From the NCBI RefSeq assembly GCF_000003815.2, contig NC_049984.1:23238879-23302878 (forward strand): a stretch of DNA of 64,000 nucleotides. The letters are read 5' to 3'. Below are positions 23,301-32,900 of the stretch, one piece after another (the first letter of the stretch is position 1; each line of letters opens with the position of its first letter). The notes under the pieces were generated by a model. The model made no database searches. It had not been told where the DNA came from and saw only the letters and a list, made by a program, of their open reading frames with translations. This stretch comes from Branchiostoma floridae. Lineage: Eukaryota > Chordata > Leptocardii > Amphioxiformes > Branchiostomatidae. A program made the translations under genes and the position numbers.

Positions 23301-26300
23301 TACTGAACTTTGGATAGAAATTCCGAGCTAACAATGAAGTAATCAACCACACTTGAACCATTATACTTGTGGCAGGTAAATTTACCGGATAAGTCTCCTG
23401 CGACCCGGCCATTTAGGATATTAAGATTGGCTGCCGAACAAAGGTCAATTAAATTATTACCGTATCTATTAATTGTTCTGTCGTAACTCGATCTCTGAGG
23501 CGTGTCTTTTAGATCTATGGAGTCGTGGTTTAGACAATCATCTTCAATTACTGTTTCCTGAAGGGACGCTGTTCTGGCGTTAAAATCACCAAGCAGCATG
23601 ACATTACCTTGATTTGAGAATTTGCATATGTCATCTTGTACAATATCAAATAAGGAATTGTTTTTCGTTTCTGGGATTGATGAGTTTTCCGGAGAGAAAT
23701 ACACACAGCCGACAAACAGATCTTGCTCTAGGCCAAAGAATATCTTATCTAACTTACACCAGAGGATATCTTGATGTTTTGACGGTAGTTTTGTAAGACC
23801 TTTGGTGAGTTTGTTTTTGAACATAATGACTATCCCGCCTGAACTTCTTTTGGCAGTCTTTTTTACATCCCTATCACTTCTAAAATAATTAAAAGATTCT
23901 ATTCTACATTTTTCCCCTGGCTTGAGCCAGGTCTCCTGGAGGCAAACAAAATCATATTCTTCTAATCTAGAAACGAACTCTTCATCTTGACATTTCCTCC
24001 TAAGACCACCTTGAACGTTCCAAGAACAGAACTTAAGTGCTACCTTTTGGATAGACATTCTTGGTTCAAAGGTGCCGAATTAGGAAGCCGGGGGTATCAC
24101 AGACAACAGTTAGAGCATGGTTACATATGAGCGGAGTGTGTCAATACAAAATTAACGTAACAATGGGGCATTACACAAGTAGGTATACATATGTATTCTA
24201 CATTATTAGGATCAGGTCCAAATTAGGCTATTATAGTTGAGAAAGTTTGGCGTCGAAAAATAAGAAAGGGATATTTAGTTACCTGATTCAGTCAGATTAG
24301 TCCGATATGCATCTAATGTGCATTTCTAAGAAGTGATCATACAGGATACGGAGGAAAATGTGCAAGATGGAGATGAGAGAATGTCCTGTTTGTTTGAGTC
24401 TCCTGAATTCCTGAGTGTGCAAAAGAAGGAAGTGGAGTTAGAGAAAGAGCCAGAAGAGGCGCTGTTGAAGCTAGATGGTGACACCGGCACAGGAGATCAG
24501 AGTGAAACAGAGAGTGCCTCTGTCCACGACAACACCACCCCTCTGAAAAACTACTCCACAACGTCGGAGACAGAGCGGGACTTCATCCAAGACCAGGCGG
24601 CAGCAGGAGACGAACCACCGGCCGCGTTCCTCAGCCCTCCTGTCAAGAAAATGCTACTTCCCAAGAAAGCACGAGACGCCTTGGCGTTGATTACGAGGAG
24701 GTCTGTACGAGTTTTGGCGAAGATGACCGAACAAGAGTTAATGGACACATCGGAAGCTCACACGACGAGTACCGAACCCAAGTCGGAAGCGAAGCCGAAC
24801 ATCACGCCCAAGAAGAGTTTTTCAACGTCAGATCTGATACAGAAAAAGAAAACGCCGTCCAAGAGGAAACCAACACCGCCCCGCCAAAAAAGAGACTTGT
24901 CTCAGGCTTCAAAGGAGCGTTGTTCCCCGGGGAAGATTACCTCATTACGTCACACATACAGACCCCCCGCGAATGGCTACGAGTATATAACCGTTAGGAA
25001 GGAGCATGGTCACGTGGCCATCATTTTCCCAGGGGACATGCCGCCACGTGCTATGTTGAGACCAGAGGTAACGATGGCAACATTAATTGATTTTTTAAAT
25101 CATATTTGTTCACTTTTTAAAAATCTCAGTCATTTTCTTGACAAACAGGCAAAATTTGTTTGTCTGTGTGTTTACTCGTTTATTGATTATAGGGATGACA
25201 TCCGCGCGCATCAACTTTCGGCCGTTTCGAAAAAATAGTTTTTGACTAAACTGTAATTCGTACAAAGTACATTGTAGTTGCAAATGAGCAAACATATGCC
25301 GTAGATTACAATAAGAAACATCGACAAACGGCACTAATTAAGGGTTAATGACCCGCCCCGGTGTATATGGTGTGATAACCACCGAATGAAACCACCGAGT
25401 GAGCGAAGCGATGCAAATCGACAACATATGGTGTCGATCCGAATTCTGACCAATTAGGCGTCATAACCAACATGGAACGAGGCCTTCTGATTGGTCCGCG
25501 GCGCCTGGCTATAGATAATGTCATATAATGTCAAAGTTAGTCCCAAAGTGAAAGAAAAGATGTGAAAGAACAGGAAACTATTGTTCGGTATGCTATCATG
25601 ATCATGAAGGCATTTTTGCCCAACATATTTTGAACGCTCGCATCTGTTTGGGGGTTCCAAAAGGATGTCATCCATACAATCACATCAAAATGGCCTAAGG
25701 AAAGTTACTATACGTTTGCTGTGTCAGTAAAGATTGCATTTATTTATCTTCTGACCAGGCCTTTGCCGAACTGACCAATGCGCTCCGGGTAGCCGACTCC
25801 GACAACAACTGTAAGATTGTGACGGTTACAGGTTGCGCCCGCGTGTTCTGCGCAGGCGTGGACCTGACGTATTTGGTTGGGTCTGACTTGGCAGGACGGA
25901 GAAATGCAGTCAGGAAGCATGACGTCAACAACATGGCGGAAAAGTTGAGGTAAGGTAGACAGTACTTTAATTGGGAAATCAAGTAACGTCACAAGCAGTT
26001 ATGCAAAAACTCTTATACTAGATCAAACTTGAACCATGTGCTAACTTCCAATACAAAAATTATTTATTTGATGGTTATAGCAAATGACCAGGCCTTATGA
26101 CAATTTATAACGTTATCATACCTTTAATTTGCCGCGATAACGTTTGATGCAACGGGTGTTCTGGACCGGGTGATAAATTGGGTTATTACACGGGGTTCTA
26201 CTGTCATCACACGGGCTTCGAATTCGAAAGCACTTCGAGTGTGCTGTAGTGAATAATTCGAATACGAGATTCGGACATTGGAATTGCTGTTAACGTGTTG

Positions 26301-29136
26301 TTGCGATTTTTTTCGAGAACACCAAAGTTTCTAAACATCTGGAGTAGTTCACATTAAAACGTGTGTTTTCTCGAGTATTTAGAACATGAATGAAATACAA
26401 CACGGTGTTTATACCGCATCATCACCATAGGTCCCAGCAATGTTCCAACGTCCAAATCAGCTATTCGAATTGCCAACCGTGCCGCACTCGGCTCGCTCGA
26501 AATGGTTGGAATTATTCGATAGAAGCCTGTGTGATAAAACTTCGAAGCGTGTATGATACGACTTTTTATCACCCGGTCCGGAACATTCGCATCGAACGTT
26601 ATCGCGGCCCAGGTTTGACATTACTCGGGTTATACGAAATACAACGTATCGTTTTTCACATGTATATAACTGCAAGTTTTCATAATGTTTACTACACACA
26701 GGGATGCCGTTGACGCCATTATCAACTTGTCTAAACCATTGGTGTCCTTGGTAAACGGATTGGCGAGAGGTTTCGGCACTGCGCTAGTGGCGCTCAGTGA
26801 TATTGCCTACGCCAGCGAGAGGGCACTGTTTGAGACGCCGTACGCCACACTACTACAGACACCGGAGGGGTGTGCTTCTCTCACACTGCCGAGTATTGTC
26901 GGGCCCGCTATGGTATGGTTTTTCTCATAATCAGAATCCTCATGTTTGATAGCTAGGCCATATTTTGGTTCAATTATATGGATGTAATCCGCACAAGAAT
27001 CAATTCTTGTCCCCAAAAATTTCGACCATACTGTTAATCGTGCATAACATTTGCAAAATGAGCAAATATATGCGTAAATCTAAAAAAAACACATCAGGAA
27101 ATAGATACCGATACCGTAGAATGTCGAAGTCAATTCCAAATTCTGTACAACCTTATTCTTGACCGCTTAGATTTTATAGTGAAGTTAACTTTTTTTCCCT
27201 TCATTTTAACATTTCTTTAGCGTATCAGTTGTTCACCTTACCTCACCTCACCTCACCGGTCCCATCAGTTGTTCGGTTCTCAGATAATTTCATATGTATA
27301 ACCGAATCTTATTATTGTAAATATAGGAACGTGCGTTTGTACGACGTTAAAGTTTTGAATTCGAAGAGTTTCGAGATTTTCTTTGTGGGTTGGCTATGAG
27401 AGAGATGCAATGTACGATACGTGTATATATTGTTTTATTAAACAAAGACCTTCTAATTCTCGCAAAACTGTTATCTTAGGCTTTTAAATTCTTGTATACG
27501 TTACAGAATTACTTATAATCATACTATGTGAAGCTAAACGTGTAAGTAGTCGGTATCTCACTGGGCCACGCATGATGGCGACTGTTTGCGAACAGGCGCC
27601 AATTGCCTCCAATCTGTCGTTAATCGTCCCCGATTTTTTACCTGAAATGGCGAATTTCAATCACTGTACATTATTCAGTGACAACATGAGATTTCAAACA
27701 AAAATATTTTGTATCTAATTTTGGGCGGAAACTGAGGATGTGACATTTCAAATACGACCGTTTTGTTTGTAGAAGTCGCGTATTTTACCCGCATGTCGTA
27801 TGTCAACTTCACAGCAAGGTAAAATTAACCCAAAATTCGAAAAGCTGCCGCAATTATTCGTTGCAAAGCGAACAGGCCTAGTGCAATGAAATACCCGCTG
27901 AAGATTTAAGTTTAAATGTCCCCGAAACCTCAACGCGATTTCTCTTTATTTTACGTGCAGGCTAAAGACATGTTGATGATGGGGAGGACGCTGTCTGCAG
28001 AGGAGGCCTACAAGGCGGGACTAGTCTCACAGGTCTACATACACGAGTTCTTCATCCATGAACTCAAACCTACCGTGCCAGAGGGCTTGATTGACAAGCC
28101 ACTGTCGGTAAGGTCCAACTTTTGAAGTTCAAAGGGAAGGTTTTTCCTTAATTATGTTTATCTTCACGGAAAGGAAACATATTGTTTTTGCTCCTTTTCT
28201 TCTTCTACAAACAAATAAGGTAAATATGGCATTAACCAGAAGATGGTCTATACAGTTACTGGAAGTGTAACAGATGCCACGTGGTGTTGAATTACATAAT
28301 GTAGTAAGTGGCAGGACAGACCTGACGAAGTTGGTCACCATACATACGAATGGCTTTTATCAGATGGGTTTCTCCTTGGTTACTGGAGATCTAACAGAGG
28401 CCCTGTGGTGTTGAATGACATAATGTAGTAAGTGGCAGGACAGAGTTGGAGAGGCTGGTCTCCCTACATACGAATGTGTTCGTGTAAGTATGTGGTTATA
28501 TAGGTGACTGAGATGATATACCCACTAGTTTCTGTTCAAGATGACACTGTTGTACAATGTAAAAGTCCCCTTTTCTTACTGTTTTCTTTTGAAAATTCAC
28601 TTCTTACCTACTTAGTGGGATATCATTCTTATGCTTATGCATATACCATAGCAGCACCTTTTTTCACTAGAAGGATGGGTAACTTAAAGGTTGCTGTATA
28701 TAACAGTGGACGGCAGTAATCAATGTTTCAGCACCAAGGGCATAGCTATAGAGGACATGCAAGAGCTACAATAGACTGATCCTGTCCATCACATTAGCAG
28801 TACAGCCAATCATAGTATAGCAATTATCAGTTTGACCAATTTGTGAGCGGCTGTACGTCCATAAAGTGTTTTTATTTGAATGTTTTTGTCAATGACTGTT
28901 GTTATTGCGACATCAACAAAGAGCACAAAAAAACAACAATAAAGATGCTCATTGATAATGGCTGTCTACCTATTTCCCAGATTATTCGTCAAACCAAGAA
29001 GATGGTGCAGAGACACCTGGGTAGGTACGACCTACAGGAGTGTAACGAGGACGAATACGGGAACCTACGCGATTCCTGGCAGGCCGAGGAGTGCTGCAAG
29101 GCCATCCTGGCGTACGTGGAGAGGGAGCGCTTGTGA
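17377..29136 (+). CDS. CDYL: CDYL: chromodomain plus crotonase-fold chromatin corepressor (exon 2 split by a LINE)
   Basis: Coding exons: 17377-17415, 19671-20125 joined to 24335-25067 across the LINE, 25759-25949, 26702-26912, 27961-28107 and 28981-29136 (stop). Phases agree at every join; without the LINE the product is about 643 aa. The chromodomain follows the first join (VERIRGKRYQNG, YLVRWAGYG, DDTWEP). A long acidic/basic linker leads to a crotonase-fold domain (HVAIIFPG, RVFCAGVDL, LVNGLARGFG, LFETPYATL, PEGCASLTLP, LVSQVY). Vertebrate CDYL binds H3K9me/H3K27me marks and recruits REST, G9a and PRC2; its crotonase domain acts on crotonyl-lysine. The neighbour AIRIM converges on it. As sequenced, translation would enter the LINE and stop at 20181-20183, leaving a chromodomain-only protein of about 183 aa. 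Confidence 0.92.
17548..17572. repeat. CT dinucleotide microsatellite
   Basis: A run of CT repeats in CDYL intron 1. The open frames across it are low-complexity. Confidence 0.8.
18263..18403 (+). CDS. CDYL: Alternative or cassette N-terminal exon of CDYL
   Basis: An open segment with a donor GAG|GTAAAAG at 18403/18404. ATG at 18272 opens 44 codons (MPVFLNLRKE ... RSLFE) in frame with the chromodomain exon. A weak acceptor (ACACTAG) at 18262 would make it a 141-nt, phase 0-0 cassette exon after 17415. The joined protein reads SLFE-VERIRG, placing Phe where HP1 and CDY chromodomains have the first aromatic-cage residue. The 17377 exon gives SGDQ-VERIRG with no aromatic there. First-exon or cassette use cannot be decided from sequence. 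Confidence 0.55.
18828..19142. mobile_element. Foldback MITE in CDYL intron
   Basis: Left end GCTAGTTCACCTTTATCC, right end GGATAAAGGTGAACTAGC, with inner arms also complementary (CGATGGACGG versus CCGTCCATC; GATATC on both sides). The whole ~315 bp can fold on itself. No clear target duplication. Confidence 0.75.
20119..20125 (+). repeat. Left 7-bp target-site duplication of the CDYL LINE
   Basis: AAGAAGT within the CDYL coding frame (…CAA GAA GT). The identical AAGAAGT is at 24328-24334. Confidence 0.85.
20126..24327 (-). mobile_element. Non-LTR retrotransposon (LINE) inserted antisense in the CDYL exon
   Basis: A 4202-bp insertion on the minus strand, bounded by AAGAAGT duplications. Its 3' end, at the left, shows AATAAA followed by a (CTTGA)n tail (20126-20150 region), as in CR1/L2-type elements. 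Its 5' region (24059-24327) is a short leader without an ORF1. The single large ORF is intact. Absence of RNase H, an APE-type endonuclease and the tandem tail point to the CR1/L2/Rex1 group; the exact clade is unresolved. Confidence 0.9.
20264..24058 (-). CDS. LINE ORF2: APE endonuclease and reverse transcriptase
   Basis: A single open frame of 1264 codons. The N-terminal AP-endonuclease-like domain shows WNVQGG (~13), QETW (~41), LLGDFNA (~155), VVDYFIVSSEF (~237) and SDHCLLS (~263). The reverse transcriptase domain spans about residues 540-830, with YRGIAISS (~608), FVDFRKAFDSV (~678), GVRQGCNLSP (~736) and the catalytic LLWADDLVLIS (ADD ~780). Near the C-terminus a CPICKD...EDEYHFLMIC module resembles the zinc-knuckle tail common in CR1-group LINEs. 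No RNase H domain is recognisable. There are no internal stops or frameshifts, suggesting a recent, possibly still active copy. Confidence 0.93.
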   Translation of the reverse strand: MSIQKVALKFCSWNVQGGLRRKCQDEEFVSRLEEYDFVCLQETWLKPGEKCRIESFNYFRSDRDVKKTAKRSSGGIVIMFKNKLTKGLTKLPSKHQDILWCKLDKIFFGLEQDLFVGCVYFSPENSSIPETKNNSLFDIVQDDICKFSNQGNVMLLGDFNARTASLQETVIEDDCLNHDSIDLKDTPQRSSYDRTINRYGNNLIDLCSAANLNILNGRVAGDLSGKFTCHKYNGSSVVDYFIVSSEFLSKVQYLKVNDLSVFSDHCLLSCSISTNYSPYIKQVQIPTHPLPNKYIWDEDSKVKFSDALHDPSTLNDIQKFMDKSFCNVESVVEEFAGIITRVADKSLRKITFRNKRRKKKKSKPWYTPSCASLKRKINNLASQFSKCPWRLDVRHTYFCNLKVYKKKIKTEKRLFNERQWHKLSKLSKENPQKFWRELKLQKQDESDQQDIDDNINPEEWRTHFKNLNDLIESSKSDKDFHQHVYNVRPELVQTATKSTEAHSVNSDPADNITDNIIHTLEKLTEKPLDFDISNEDILEGLRKLKCSKACGTDSVINEMLKYANTKLIPPLRKLFNIVLNSGYFPQQWSQSILVPIYKSGNPSNPSNYRGIAISSCVGKLFTSVLSNRLQHFLENNNILSPFQSGFRKDFRTSDNIFVLKSLIDKQLSVPGGKLYTCFVDFRKAFDSVWRKGLFYKVLSSGIGGNFFNIIQSMYDNIKYCVKTSHGLSDYFRSSCGVRQGCNLSPLLFNLFVNDLPDRLSSPLCDPVILNDTPISSLLWADDLVLISKSETGLKHCLERLDKFCSTWKLSINREKTKVMIFSKNGRANYNKRSPFQSQGQPINFTNFYTYLGVDITPSGSFHRANKQLRVKAMRASFKLKSLLASNHNPSISLALDLFQSLVKPILLYCGEILGTNAQSKELILKGIKEYPNESVRDTVSNIIAPILGPDVNILKAIRVGRKYDTSSTRPVLVRFKKYTDKMNITYQSDALRNQNVTLEQPNISYEIPDLEHVLLNYCKVLLSVPRSSVNAAVLGELGVFPLYIDTQTRLIKYWLRLHNMSNDRIVKKAYDTAVAQEHEWITHVQDILCIHGFQNIWLNPNVDAKYFGNMFKERLKDTYLSNWRQKIRNFSKLATYSKIKTTFALENYLLSIQNRSFTNSITKLRIGAHCLEIEKGRHKNIPSEKRMCPICKDSIEDEYHFLMICPCYDEERKKLLTICNNRTTLPNTSREIFNVILSCPDSISVHLGQYIYNAMQKRSRALTM
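24328..24334 (+). repeat. Right 7-bp target-site duplication of the CDYL LINE
   Basis: AAGAAGT directly before the resumed CDYL frame (GTG ATC ATA CAG). Joining 20125 to 24335 restores the codon GT|G and the reading frame. Confidence 0.85.
25181..25696. mobile_element. MITE-like repeat in CDYL intron
   Basis: Left end GGGATGACATCCGCGCGC, right end GGATGTCATCCATACAATC and CAAAATGGCC. It is related to the element at 48206-48582 (GATGACATCTCTGTGCGC; GATGTCATACATATAATC). Confidence 0.5.
26090..26650. repeat. Dispersed repeat in CDYL intron, shared with borealin intron 2
   Basis: The phrases TTCTGGACCG-GTGATAAA, AAATACAACACG and CGCATCA-C-C-GGTCCCAGC occur here and at 41940-42240. The repeat is imperfect and its ends are not defined. 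Confidence 0.45.
28255..28480. repeat. Tandem duplication, period 124 bp
   Basis: GTTACTGGA begins each of two units (28255 and 28379). Both contain ATAATGTAGTAAGTGGCAGG and ACATACGAATG. It lies in the last CDYL intron. Confidence 0.7.
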
Positions 29137-29339
29137 TACGCCACTGTCGGCAGCCATGTTAGTTTTCTGAGAGGTCAAGCAAAATTATGTTCAAGTTTTA
29201 CCAAAGTTACTTACAGAACTTACAGAGAAACGTACATAGCTTCTGTTCTCTGTAGTAGGTGCCATGTACAAAAGTATATGTATGTGCATGTCTACAAGCA
29301 AGAAACTATAAGACAAAAACAGCTACACACCTTTTGTTT

Positions 29340-29359
29340 TTTATTCTTTGTTGAATAAA
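29340..29359. terminator. Back-to-back poly(A) signals between CDYL and AIRIM
   Basis: AATAAA on the plus strand at 29354-29359, 218 bp after the CDYL stop. TTTATT at 29340-29345 reads AATAAA on the minus strand, about 650 bp after the AIRIM stop. The two convergent genes probably end in this short stretch. Signal use is inferred. Confidence 0.5.
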
Positions 29360-29994
29360 ACATGCATCTTGCAACATTGTTGAGTATTTCTTCCTTTCTT
29401 TATATGTAAAAATACTCTAGATGAGATAGTCATACTCAAAGAGCATGTGGAAGATAAAAAACATACATATCATTTCAATATCCCTGTAAAAAATCTGCCT
29501 AGTATTTGGTACATTTTCCAGTAGCCTGAGTACAATCTTCTATGGTGACCACTGGCTCAATCCTTTCACTTGCAAACCACTAGCATTTTCCAGGTTGAAT
29601 TTTCCAACACACATTTCAGACATATTATCATAGTTCATTCCCATATTATTCTCTAATTTTTCAGTTTGCCCCTTGGTCTGAATGCAAAAGCTATTACAAA
29701 CACTAGAAGGAGAAATAGCGAGCTGAATTCTGTGAATTTTGCAATGGCCAACATGTGCACATAAAAAATAAACCTCAACAATGACATGTCTTCAGGTGTC
29801 ATCCAAGAAGAAGGTAAGGTGGGCCAGGAATCCTGCAAGTAAAACACAAAGCTCCATGACACAAAATGTTTTCACATTATATGTGATTTATACATACAAT
29901 TACAGTATAGATATCAAGATTCAAAACCAAAGTTCTACTGCAGTACCTAGAAAGCTGCTAGCTCTACTTTTGAACTTCACCTTCTTTCCGACCC

Positions 29995-32900
29995 CTATTC
30001 ACTTACTGTGCTGTACATAGAGAGACACCCAGACAACACTGAAAAATAACCTTCTTAGCAAAGGTAAGGGGCGGTATAACCCGTCGTTGTACCACGAACA
30101 TGTGTAAACATGTATATAGGGCTCCCTTGGAAATCAGTTACTACGTTAACTGAAGGGACTATCCTAAAGATCAATCAATCAAACGATGAACATATAATAA
30201 GAGTTTATATCAATGATATCAATGTTCAAAAACTATGCACATTCGTGCGAAATAAAAAAAGAGGATAAAATAGAAAAAAGCTCTTGCCATTCAACGTAGC
30301 ATGATAAAAACAATCATACTTCCAGTTTGGATTCTGCCAAAATCTGACTGGCAAGAGTAGTGCAAGGAGAGGTTTAGGCTATGAGACTTGTTTTTCACTT
30401 CTTTTTGGTATTTCTGCCTGGCTTTCTGTTTTGTCAGCTTTCCTTTTTGCCTCCTAGCCAAGCTGACAAATAGAAAGACCGTCAAATATGCCTGAAAAGA
30501 CGTCAAAAGCCAGCCCGAGTCTAACTCTAAACTCTGCTTAGAGAGTATGACAATAGCCCCATCAAGGTCAATGAAATACTGTAAATGCATTTAGTTTCGC
30601 AGGGATTTTATTTTGCGGTAGTCGGAAAAAGGACTTTTCGCGGTGGTTTTAAGGCTGCGGTAGCACCGTGCACTGTAGTCTCTAACTGCCATGAAACAAT
30701 GCTTGCGGTGGTTTTAATTACCGTGAACATTATAACACGGCAAAAGTTTCTATATTTACAGTATTATATGGTATGACATACCCATAATCATAGTGTCCAA
30801 ATTACTGTCTTGTGTCCATCTCCTGTGAAGACTCTGCATCTGTCTGGTGTCATCATACTTCAGTGTGTCCAGGAGAAACTGTTTTTGGAGATAGCTGAAT
30901 TTCGTTGAGGAAAAAGTTGAAAGTTGTTTTCTTAAACACTACTAAGTGACTGTACTTCAAATGGTAGCAGACTGACAGTTGAGCTCTTGGTTCCCATAAC
31001 TAGTAGCTCACTAATTGTGAAACTCTGATTCAATCCTAGGGATGAACCTACTTTTCGAAGGGACTAAGTACGGGGGCCTGTGTTTGAGAAGATGCCTCCA
31101 GCATGTTGGCAGAGCAGTGACCACCAATAGAAATCTGCATAGGCGATAATGTAAAAATTAGCTTTCAGGGTGTCATAATCTCATCTGTGAACATTCCAGG
31201 TCATAAGAACTCACCCCACACAGCAGCCCGCTATCTCAAGTGTCCAAAAGTCCATTTTCTAAAAATTGCGACCAGCGGAAGTTGCCACAGCCTTCAAATA
31301 TACCGCCATCTTGGATTTTCATGACGTCATTTTAGGGACTGACCACTTCAAATTAGGGGTCAGCACTGGCCTAAAAAATTGACCAAAACCTTGTTTTTTT
31401 GCCTTACCTGAACGTCTGCACCCTACACTGTCTCACCAATATGAAATATTTCTTACATTTTCCGGTTACAAGTCAAAAATAAGCTAAAATACTGTATGGA
31501 CTCAATTTGGGTCTTCTGCGGCTGCATCAATTAGGGTCATTGCCCTTGTAAAGGGTAAAGGCTAGCAACCCCTCTCAGGTAACTTGTACCATTAGGCAAT
31601 AGATACTAGGGTCTGAACAAAGTGAACATGACCAGAGGTGTATGGGTCAAACTAGAGTTCCTGTGTTTGAATCCGCTGACATGCCATATATGTTTGGGAA
31701 AGGCATTTGACACGACTTCCCTCACTTTATCCAGTTGAATTGGGTACCTGACTGTGATTGGGGGGTCAAATGGTGGCCGAAGGAGAGGGTTGAGCTTTGC
31801 CTTCCAATAGTTTGCATGAGACACAGTGGATACTGTAATTCACTTTATCTTCACGGTACCAAATTTTCACGGTCTGAGAAAATTGAACTTGTTCTCAGAA
31901 CTATATGTTCACTGTCGAGGCAAGTGCGCATGAAAAAAGTCTGTGAATTATTTTTTATCGGTAATGATAAGTTCACGTTACAGTCGTCACCGTGAAAACC
32001 GTGAACATAACATTACAGTGAAAAAATCAGGAATTACAGTAACAATCTATTGGTCCTATGGCTGGAAAAAGTCTATGGGGCTACTTGTACTTTTATTACC
32101 TCCATGAAATGTCATGGAATGGAGGTTATATTTTCTGTTATGTGTCTCTGTCTGTGTAGATGATTATTCAAGAACGGCTAAATGGATTGGTTTCATACTT
32201 GTTGTGTTGGTGGGGTGTGATGAAAGCTCGAATCGATGAGATTTTGGGAGCCGTATCTGTCGTTATAATTGATGTAATAATATCAGAAATCACCCCTATA
32301 TTTGAGATATATTGGTACAGGCATCGTGCTTTATGTGTTTGTTAATGGGCTTAGCTCCAAGCAGATGGTGAGGTGACAGCTGTTTGGGGAACCCCAAGTT
32401 TTTTAAATATGATAATTAGTTTTATTTATGTCTGCTTAGGATATCATGGAGATGTGAAGCGTAAGTATAATTGTAAGAAGTTGAGGTACATTTGACGATA
32501 ATGCTTAACAGGTATGGATGTTTCACATACTGTACTGCTGATTTGAGTGATATGGTGATTAAAATGCCATTAGGTCCTCCTCTGTGAAAATTCAAGCGTT
32601 CCAAACGGTGAAACGCCGTTTTAGACGCGCGTCCCTAGCCCGTCCGGAGGCGTCTCAGATTATTGGGACGCAGACGGCAGACGGCTTTAGACGACATTTT
32701 GATCGTTTAACGAAACGCCCAAGACGGTCCGGACGGCATAAAAACGCTTGGACGCGTCTAGATTGGCACTTTAGACGCGTCCAGGCGGACGTCGGGGCCG
32801 TCCGAAACGGCGTCTGAAAGCGGGCACCCAGACGCTCCTGCGTCCGACGGGCGGGCCCCCCGCTGGGAACAGACGTCTCCGCGGACGGACCGGACGCCGA

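Noticed and set aside
20162-24344. Splicing out of the LINE as an intron (CAG|GTACAA to CATACAG|GAT)
   Set aside because: This join shifts the CDYL frame and meets a stop within about 12 codons.
29653-29862. A minus-strand frame with two hydrophobic stretches after an acceptor-like TTTTACTTGCAG
   Set aside because: It could join exon 4 of AIRIM in phase, but the human protein ends where exon 4 ends; more likely 3' UTR.
30291-30590. A 99-residue minus-strand frame with a membrane-like segment
   Set aside because: It lies in AIRIM intron 3, overlaps the edge of a MITE and reads out of frame with AIRIM; no family resemblance.
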